From Pomphorhynchus laevis (Eukaryota; Acanthocephala; Palaeacanthocephala; Echinorhynchida; Pomphorhynchidae): 64,000 nucleotides of DNA. The translations under genes were made by a program, and so were the position numbers. The notes beneath the pieces are model-generated. The model was given only the letters and a program-made list of their open reading frames with translations. It was not told the origin of the DNA and made no database searches. Positions 55,731-64,000 of the stretch are shown one piece after another (positions within the stretch are counted from its first letter, which is position 1; each line of letters starts with the position of its first letter). The stretch covers positions 1-64,000 of the forward strand of contig WNNJ02003665.1 of assembly GCA_012934845.2 (NCBI GenBank), written 5' to 3'.

Positions 55731-58560
55731 AATTACAATGCAATTGTTAAAATCAATTTCATGAAATTTAGAAATACTTTATTGATTATTGGTCATCTTT
55801 GTTGGCCAATAAAGATGTCCAATTGTCAATAAAGTACTTCACACTTTATTGGCCATCTTCAGAAAAAATCTTTTTAAAACTGAGAAAGAAATTATCAATA
55901 TTTATAGTTTGCTATGCATACGCCGTCACTGCAGAGTGATCATGTAATAATATATTTTCTTATGTGCCTGTATTTTATTAATATATTACATAATAATATA
56001 TTTTCTTAATAATTAATAAACATGCATCTAATAAGATAAAACAGTTCTTACAATTTAAATCAATAAACAAAAATAGCCTTTCCTAGTCTTCGACGATAGT
56101 CTTTTATATCTCAAATGGAACTGACCCTACCAGCAAACACCAACGCGACGCCTTCAGATTGAACTAAAAGGGTCTGCCACACACCTTTATACCGAATCGC
56201 AACGCACGATGGTCTTTAGTCTCGAAGTGATAAGCTTCAGAAATCTCAATCTTTGCTATGGGGGGGCGTCCTCTTTGAAAAGAAGATTAATGCGACTAGG
56301 GCTGCTTAATTAGCGTTTTATATGATAACTTAAAGTTCATTTGATTTTGTGTCTTCTACTATTGCAGCGCTTCTATTAATCTTCCACTAAGATTAGTTTC
56401 ATTTTCTTCTAACTTGTATCTAAAAAATCAAATGTATAAGAGTTTCGCGTGCTTATCAATGGCAAATGAATTATGCCACTTTCAAAGGTTATATTTGTGT
56501 AGGACGATTCTTTTCGATAAACAATGTTTTGTTGCCATATGAATACACTTTTACAATCCTCGCCAGACATTTTAGTTCAAGTTGGCTGTTTATCTTGGAT
56601 TAATATTTAATTAATTAAATATTAATTAAATATTAATTAATTAATTATTAATTATTTAATTAACTGTGAAATATTTAAAATAAAAGTATTTAAAATAATA
56701 ATTCATGTATCTTTGTAATTAAATAATTGTTAAATGTGAAATATTTGGATAAGCAAATTTTATTATTATGTAAATTCAACTTATTAAACTGTGAAATATC
56801 ACTTTTCATTTCGATTGATCATTTTTCATTTCGATCGTTTTTATTTAACCTTAAAATATTTTACTAGTAAAATCTAAGCGCATTTTATTATTATTTATCA
56901 GGAAATATAATAATCTGTGCTCATAAATTTGATTTAAAAAATAATTAAGTCTGCTGGCTAAATTATAATTGTTCATTGTTTAGAACCAGCACAAATAACA
57001 TGTTTATATCAAATGCCTTGTTGATTGTAAATGCATATATTCACTTTATGTAAGTATTTATTGACATGCGTTGTTTTTATTTCAGTATTTTAGAAATAAA
57101 TTTTTTGATACTAGTTTTAATTTGATGGAAACTTAACTAGGTTTGAATGAAATTGTACCCATTTGCATTTTTGTTGTTATAAATCAGATTTTAGCTAAAA
57201 ATTATTTAAAAACTATAATGTAACAATCAAACTTTTTAACAACAGCTTTACATTTTTCAAATATAGATAACTAATTCAGTTGGAAATTAATTTAATTTTA
57301 AAATTAACAAATCAGAATGTATTCTAACTATTCTAATAATTTTAATAATTTATTAAATTAATAAAGATTATAGATTATAATATTTAATATTATAATACTA
57401 TTATAATATTATTATAATCCTGGTTATAAGACAGTTATCAAAAATGATAAAAAGCGAAATGCGTCAAATATTTAACTCTTGAAGGTCGTTTCAGAATGTG
57501 TAAAATGCCAAATTAATGAAAATTATTGATGAAATGTCAAGATAGTAGACCCACAGTAATTTAAATAATCTAATAATTATCTTATAAAGATTATTATTTA
57601 AGAATTAAACTTTTTAACAACAGCTTTATATAACTAAAAATGCTGCGTGTATTTGTACATTTTTCAAATATACATAACTAATCAGTTGAAAATAATTTAA
57701 TTTTAAAAGCACAAATCAGAAAGTATTTAAATTATTCTAATAATTTTAATAACTAATTAAATTAATAAAAACATGTATAGAAATAAAGGAAAATGCTTGC
57801 ATTTAAATTGGTTGTGCTAATTAGCGGATGCAAAATTTACATTTCGTTTTTGAATTCATATGTTAGCAGAAAATTATCTTAAGATTATCATTTAAGACGT
57901 AAATATTTTTAATATCTTTTTAGAATTTCCAAATATAAACGTTTTTTTTTCCATGTTGTACGTATTCAAACACTTTGCAGATATGACTAATTAATTCTGT
58001 TTAAATTTTTAAAAGTAAGTTAAAAACATTTAAATATAAATTTATTTATTGTAAATATTTTTTTAAATCTCATTTTTATTTTTATCTAAATATTATATTA
58101 AAAAAAAACAGTTTTTTCCTAACATAACACGCTAAACGTATTCAAACACTTTGCAGATATGACGAATTAAGTTTAAATTTTTGAAAGTGAAAGTTTAAAA
58201 ATTTAATATTAAAATTTTAATTAAAAAAATAAATTTTTATTTAAAAAAATTTTTGAATCATTTTTATCAAAATATATTATTTTCAAATCAAAAATAAATT
58301 TTCAAATAGTTATATTATTACAGCGTGATTATTTAATTTAGCGAAATCGTCAAAAATGATTTTCAGAACTTCTCGCTGCAGATATCTAATAATGTCAAAG
58401 AATTGTGAGTGAAATTTGACCCTATTTTATTTAGTGGCAACGGCTATTTCAATATTATAAAATTTTGGCCTCTTGAATTAATTAGAAATGGTAGTTAAGT
58501 ATTATTTTTCAAACACTTGCTGTTAAGTCAATCAAAATTGGGTAATTGAATAAATTAAAT
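55731..58560. other. AT-rich intergenic with small repeats
   Basis: No gene supported. A GC-richer patch (56080-56330) has no frame of note. A block at 57430-57560 recurs at 60020-60150. The word actttttaacaacagctttata recurs at 57230 and 57610, and cgtattcaaacactttgcag at 57960 and 58137. Confidence 0.5.
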
Positions 58561-59184
58561 TATAACTTAACTTATAAACTAAATGTTTATAAGTTAAGAT
58601 CATAAAAATTAATTAATTAAATTAATTAACTTAATTAATAAGTTAACTTTTTAAATTAATTAAGTTAATTTAATCTTACAATTAAATTAACTTAAAATTA
58701 GGAAGCAAACTATAGATGACTAGTTTACTAATAGCAATTAATTGCAAAAAGATATACGTTTTCAAATTGAAGATAAAACCTCCCCTTTACACACTTATTT
58801 AATTTTAAATCAAAAATAATTAAATAATAATTAAATTTGAAAAAAGTTAAATGAATATCATTTTATTGAAAATTGAAAATGTAATAATAAATACATCGGA
58901 CAAGTCGAGTTGGCGAATTACAAGATATTTCGTGAAATTCAACGTTCAGTTTCATCAAAAAATTCAATTGTAACAATGACTGCACAGGTATATCAACTTA
59001 AAATTAAGAAGCAAACTATCGATAACTAGTTTGATAATAGAACTACTTTGATGATATCAATTAATTGCAAATACAGGTAGTTTTCAAATTAAAGGTAGCA
59101 CTTTCCCCTACCAACGCAGATTTAATTTAAAATCAGAAATTATTTAATTAATAAGTTTATTAATACGTATAAAGCACTATTTTT

Positions 59185-59645
59185 TAGAAACATATCCATC
59201 CTGATCTGTATTTAAATTTTTAAATTTTCAGAAACTATCAGGTATAGTTGAACGACATTAAAAATCATTTTGCTATTTCGCTAGTAACTGCTAGCATCTT
59301 TAGAAAATTAACATGCTACCATATGTTAATTCCCATATGTTCATTATCTGAAGATTTAGCATATGGTAATTAATATATTGTAGCTTAATTAATATATTGT
59401 TTCTTCTGATGAATACTTACAGGAATGACCACGTGAAGGTTTGTAGCATCATTCTCATTAGTTCGATCATTCCCTTTAGTTCAACTAAAGGAATGATTAT
59501 GACAGTAGCATGTTAATTTTCTGAAGATGCTAGTAGTTACTAGCGAAATATCAAAATGATTTTTCTTATCGTTCAACTATACATGATAGTTTCTGGATAT
59601 TTAAAAATTTAAATACAGATCAGGATGGGTATATTTCTTGTAATT
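59185..59645. repeat. Foldback element with ~140-bp arms
   Basis: 59190-59330 and 59500-59640 are inverted repeats (atccatcctgatctgtattt against aaatacagatcaggatgg; catgttaattttc; gatagtttctgg). A third, partial arm lies at 51890-52020. The centre is short and non-coding. Probably a Penelope terminal-repeat derivative. Confidence 0.7.
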
Positions 59646-59879
59646 ATTTATAGATAGGGTTAAAATAGCGTGTAGAATAAAATAGTCATCAAATTTCAAT
59701 GATAACAATGACTTCACAAGTATATCAATTTGAAATTAGGAAACAAACTATAGATGACTGGTTTGATAATAGAAATTAATCGCAAAAATAGGTAGGTTTT
59801 TAAATTAAAAATTAATTCTTATTTCACCAACGCTGATTTAATTTAAAATCAGAAATTATTCTAATAAAAGCAGTCAAGT

Positions 59880-59990
59880 TATCGTCAGCCAACATTAAGA
59901 GGACCGAAACGTGAAACGTAGGTATTGGATCAGTACAGCTGATGAGGTCAACTAATACTGAAATGTAGCGAACTGTTGTTGGCTTATAGA
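59880..59990 (+). ncRNA. Hammerhead-like motif, third type, plus strand
   Basis: In order: AGCCAACA (outer); GACC (II); GAAAC; ACGT plus GTATT (III); CAGT (I); CTGATGA; GGTC (II, perfect 4 bp); AATAC plus ATGT (III); A; ACTG (I); TGTTGGCT (outer, perfect 8 bp). Core boxes are intact. Helix I is short, with an unpaired joint. Same strand order as the 5.9-kb motif. Confidence 0.55.
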
Positions 59991-59994
59991 TAGG

Positions 59995-61200
59995 ATTAAA
60001 GTAGGTTGCCAGATAAAACAGTCATCAAAAAAGATAAAAAAGCGAAATGCATCAAATATTTAACTCTTGAAGGTCGTTTCAGAAGGTATGAAATGCCACA
60101 ATAAATGAAAATTATTAATGAAATGTAAAGATAGTAGACCTACAGTTTAGTGGGATAGATATATAGCACGAGTTTATTCTTAAGCGAATGTAAAATATCT
60201 TAAACCAGACAATTGTGATTTATTGTGGTTGTATCAATACCTTTCAATCCTTTCATTACCACGAAATTAGAAAATACAGCAAGTAAAATAATTGTATTAT
60301 TTGAACACATAATCAGCTACCAGGTTGGGATTGCAGCCAATATCGGATTTGGACGCGTGGTCTAACAAATAGAAGAAATTTCCACCAGAAATCTGCGTTG
60401 GTATTGTAGCTACAATGTGATTGTGTCAATACCTTGCATTGTAAAATAAGTGTTTCATTAGTGACGGCTAGTTCAATGTGCATTCGGGCAAGTGGTTCAA
60501 CGTATAATTTTCATTTGAAATTATACTAGTTTTACCCAATCCAATTGTGTTTCTTTTTGTAATTTGAATAACATTCTTTATATTATCTAAATGTTGTTAT
60601 TTAGTGATTATTCCCTTATTATTAATTATTTAATATAATAATACCTTAGATAAATGCCAAACAAAAAGACAGTATTGGACAGAATAGATAATATATATAT
60701 TGGATTTGGTGACTTATAAAATTATAAAATCAATGGTGTAGTGTACTTGATTCACGATATAGCTCTTATGCTGCGAAAAGTAAACTCATAAAATCTAGAA
60801 AAACATAAATTCTTCCAGAAATGTTGTTTTAGTGAGAACAATAAATTTTAGTTTGAACCTATCAAAATGTCAAGTCCCGTAGACTTCAAGAATCTGATAT
60901 ATTAATTTTTTTAATTGTTTACTTTTTAAAATCAATTATCTTATTATGTAAATTTTTTCTAAGCATTTTCAAATCCATATTTGGAAATGGCATTGGCATT
61001 GCAAATATTTATAATGTGTAGAAATTCGAATGTCGGGCAAGTGGATACACTTTATCCACTTACATGGAACTTAAACATGAAAAGTGTTAGTTTGTTTTTG
61101 ACTATGCAAGCTTAAATAAAGTAAAATATATTTTACCAAGTCACGTCAGTCATGTTGTTGCGATTGGTCGCTAATTGTGTCGATCATTTTAACACTTCTT
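59995..61200. other. AT-rich intergenic, no gene seen
   Basis: Contains the second copy of the 57.43-kb block. Otherwise no frame, RNA or element is supported. Confidence 0.45.
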
Positions 61201-61204
61201 GGTA

Positions 61205-63230
61205 ATAGCCTTTAATATTGACGTTTGTTAAGAAAATTCTTATTAATATTCTTGTTTGATATTTTATTTTATCTTATATTTTTTAAACATTTTTTTTTCT
61301 TAAAACCCTTATTAATATCGACAATATTTATGCTATTGAGTTCGGTAGTATTCGCTTTGGAAACCAAAGCACTTAAAAAAACACTTAATAGCGAAAGCCA
61401 AAACGTTTTCCTTACTTTGGTCCTATAGGCAGATGGGGTCAAAGTATCGATTTATCCGCAGATAAATTTTATAATTTAAAAAATTCCTTATTATTATCCC
61501 TGTTGCCTTAAGCGAACTATAAAGCTCTTTAACCAGGCAACTCTTTAATTCCGTTATGGTCTTCACCAGTCAACTGAAACCGTATTTCTAGATATGCCAT
61601 CTAAAATCATAATTAGTACTGATTTTGTGAAATGTTTAAGGAATGTTGAAACCCCAGCAACTGATTTCAAAATGTGCTGCTAGATGTGAAATTATTGTTT
61701 ACAAATGTACTGGTTATAAAAGTATTTTACATAATGTTTTTTTGAAAAGGGTCACTGAGATTAGGCAAGACGTCGATAATCAAAAGTGATGTGTTACTAT
61801 AAAATCACTGCTGCTGGCTTATAGAAAGGATTAAAGTAGTGTGCAGAATAAAAATAGTCATCAAAATTTCAATTGTAATAATGACTGCACAATTAAATTA
61901 AAATCAGGAAGCAAACAACATATAACTAGCTTGATAATAGTAATTAATTTCAAAGATTGGTAGCTTTTCAATTTGAACGTAGAACCTTACCTATCAAATA
62001 TATAGTAAAATTTCATCATTTAAATAAGCTCTAAGATCTTTTTACGGATACTTGCGTATATATTAATACTAGGATTTTAACTCAAACTGAAAACATAAAG
62101 ATATACTTTAACTTGTGGTCTTGTTCATCGAAAAACCGCTGGTTGATTGAAAATTTGAATAAGGTCGAAAATTTTGAGGTCACTTATTTGAAAATGGTCA
62201 CTGGGATTAGGCAAAACGTCGATAATCAAAAGTGATGTGTTACTATCAAATCACCTCTTGCTCATTCTCTGTCATATTTTTATTATGAATTTCGAAGAGA
62301 TCTTCCATAACTACTAAACTTAATTATCGGATGTTTCCGATATACTAAAAAACGTTTTCGTTATTTTGGCCCTTTGACATATTTCAGCTATTGCTATCCG
62401 TAGCAATAGCTGATCAACACTTGTGATAAGATAACACTTGTGGTAAGACGAGCTTGGGCTCGTCTTAGTTTAAGTTATATAAAAGTTTATTTAAAATATA
62501 TTTGTTACTCTTCTGATTGTAGAACGATATTATCCTCATAGGTATAGTTCCTATATGAAAAAAAATTTTCTGACATGAAAATTCTTTGAAATACTTTGTT
62601 ACGAGTATAAAATCGATTACAAAGCTTTCCAAGCTCCCGGCTAAGGTATGGTAAGGCCACTTACAATAAGAATGATCTTGGATAGATGTTTTCGCTCCCA
62701 CTCGACGAGGTTCAAAAACACATACTAGGACACGAGAATATGTGGCACAAAATAGCACTTAGATCTATAAATTATAAATCTGATTTAAATCAAACTGTTA
62801 ATATCAAAGCGCTTTCCAACTTTTCACAGTTTAATGTTTTTTGTTTGATTGATTTCATTTTTATGAAAATAATAAAAAAATGTAGAAAAATATAGACAGC
62901 AAATGCCTCGAGTAGAGCACCACGTGCATATCTATGTGCTTGCATTTTTTTCAGATTCCTGAAAATGATACCAGCGAGGTGTTGAAATACCGAAAGAAAA
63001 TACTTTATTATTTTTGCTGGTAATGGCCTTTAGTATTGACAATATTTATGCCATTCAGTTCGATAGTATAGATTAGATATGTATTGTAATATAAAAATAT
63101 CAGTTTAATTATTCTACAAAGAATATTTTCTAGCCACTGTTTCTTAGTTATTAGTAATGGCTTTTAGTTACTGATAATGGCCTTTAATATTGTCAATATA
63201 TTTGCGATTCAGTTCGGTAGTTTAAATTAC
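61205..63230. repeat. Short dispersed repeats around tggcctttaatattgac
   Basis: The phrase cctttaatattgac, then aatatttatgc, then attcagttcggtagt occurs at about 61209-61350 (interrupted), 63027-63072 and 63180-63225. A second word, gtcactgagattaggcaa, with its following 45 bases, occurs at 61751 and 62198. The 67-aa hydrophobic ORF at 61225-61428 is built from this repeat and is not convincing as a gene. Confidence 0.55.
62665..62764 (-). CDS. Possible isolated exon, unrecognised
   Basis: Minus strand: an AG after aatttatag (or atctaag) leads into LFCATYSRVLVCVFEPRRVG, then AKTSIQDHSY, ending at a good donor GTAAGTGG (62664). The codons are less AT-rich than the flanks. No family is recognised and neighbouring exons were not found. 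Confidence 0.25.
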
Positions 63231-63239
63231 TCATATATT

Positions 63240-63900
63240 GTAATATATAATATTTTTTCTCTAAAATTGAACAAATAAATATTGTTTAATATCTTAACGT
63301 ATTTATCTTTATTTAATTAAAATGATTTGTTTCCAATTTACTTAATATACTAAACTGTTAGTAGTGAACTTTAAGATCAGGTTTAATATTCTTGAGTTAT
63401 AATCTTTTTGTAAATGTTTACATCTAATTTTTAAGACGTTTAAATATTTTAAATTATATTTATTTAGTAAATTAACCAAAATATGTTTTCTGCTTAGCGT
63501 CGACAGATATTCGACCTTTAATTCCGATCTTTATATTTCCGGTAATCTTTCAAATCTGTAAGTATTTATCTACTGTCAATTACTTTGTTATAAATTAATA
63601 AATATAGGCAAAATTAATAATTTTATTTAATGATATAAATATTATTTATATTATTCATTAGTATAATTAGTAACAATTAATTATCAATTAATTATCAATT
63701 AATTATTAATTTTTATAAATGTGTATTTAACATTAATATTTGGCATTAATTTAACAAAATAAATATTTCAGTTTAATAATTTTAATCTAATTAACATTGT
63801 CCTTGTTAAATTACCTATAAATAATATAATTAAGTAATAATATAAAATAATAATATATTTAAATAATACAACATAAAATATATAATTAAAGATAATATGG
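63240..63900. other. AT-rich intergenic, no gene seen
   Basis: Simple AT-rich sequence with attaatta runs. Confidence 0.5.
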
Positions 63901-64000
63901 TCGCCTAACCCGAACTGGCAAGTTATCATTTAATAATAAGCCCATAGAATTCGTAAACTCATCTAAATATCTTGGCGTTAATCTAATCTTTGCTTGGTTA
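63900..64000 (+). mobile_element. LINE reverse transcriptase fragment, cut by window edge
   Basis: An open frame to the window end reads LTRTGKLSFNNKPIEFVNSS, then KYLGVNLIFAWL. This is the 'G.L...F.NG..IE.V..FKYLGV' block after the RT palm of Jockey/CR1-like LINEs. It probably continues beyond the window. Confidence 0.55.

Larger units (their letters stand above)
58680..61990. repeat. Dispersed ~200-bp repeat, four copies
   Basis: Copies start near 58690, 58960, 59660 and 61850, sharing aagcaaactatagatgacta, gtttgataatag, attaattgcaaa and a tail with tttaatttaaaatcagaa. The orientation is the same for all. Non-coding. Confidence 0.65.

Noticed and set aside
61225-61428. 67-aa hydrophobic ORF as a membrane protein
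   Set aside because: The sequence is built from a dispersed repeat (cctttaatattgac family) and AT-rich Phe/Leu codons, with no conserved pattern.
62686-62895. 69-aa plus-strand ORF
   Set aside because: Overlaps the better-supported minus-strand exon candidate and ends in AT-rich Lys/Ile codons.

Overview
The window looks like nuclear DNA of an AT-rich invertebrate animal. The sequence shows spliced exons, many microsatellites and at least six classes of decayed mobile elements, and no bacterial operons, rRNA or tRNA that I could recognise. I cannot name the species. Almost every long open frame belongs to a mobile element. Only two stretches look like host protein genes: a truncated copy of the transcription elongation factor EAF (about 15.05-15.69 kb), and a small four-exon gene for a secreted peptide (47.10-48.05 kb).

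Layout. 0-4 kb is AT-rich DNA with small repeats and one short signal-peptide-like ORF. 4.1-6.3 kb holds short tandem and inverted repeat units (about 360-390 bp) carrying hammerhead-ribozyme core motifs. 6.3-9.85 kb holds three CR1/L2-like LINE pieces facing each other. 10-12 kb is repeat mosaic. 12.0-15.05 kb is a nearly full non-LTR element with a YLDD reverse transcriptase and a C-terminal zinc-knuckle/nuclease-like domain, fused directly to the EAF copy. 16.6-17.9 kb is a FLYWCH/MULE DNA transposon. 18.4-19.07 kb is LINE ORF1. 19.1-21.6 kb is an LTR-retrotransposon fossil. 21.9-22.7 kb is a LINE 3' end.

23.3-30.5 kb is dominated by Penelope-like elements (RT plus GIY-YIG), a 300-bp tandem repeat with hammerhead motifs, and a nested inverted repeat more than 3 kb across. 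30.7-33.3 kb is a second LINE of the zinc-knuckle type (YADD), minus strand. 33.6-35.6 and 39.7-41.1 kb are fragments of another Penelope-like family. 35.7-39.6 kb is a CR1/L2-like LINE with a foreign 5' end. 41.6-46.1 kb has RTE-like LINE fragments between two 834-bp direct repeats about 1% different. 48.2-51.9 kb is again full of ribozyme-bearing repeats and Penelope remnants. 54.6-55.7 kb is an internally deleted RTE copy. 55.7-64 kb is AT-rich sequence with small dispersed repeats, ending in a LINE reverse-transcriptase fragment.

The most unusual signal is the ribozyme-like repeats. Many copies contain the three conserved hammerhead strands (CTGATGAG, CGAAAC, GTC/GTA) with three complementary helices that covary between copies. 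However, the strands run in an order that is not a circular permutation of any standard hammerhead: within one unit all three helices cross, and a nested fold is possible only across tandem units. Known biology links hammerhead-bearing repeats to Penelope-like elements as their likely mobilisers, and both are abundant here. Whether this strand order is functional is my inference and untested.
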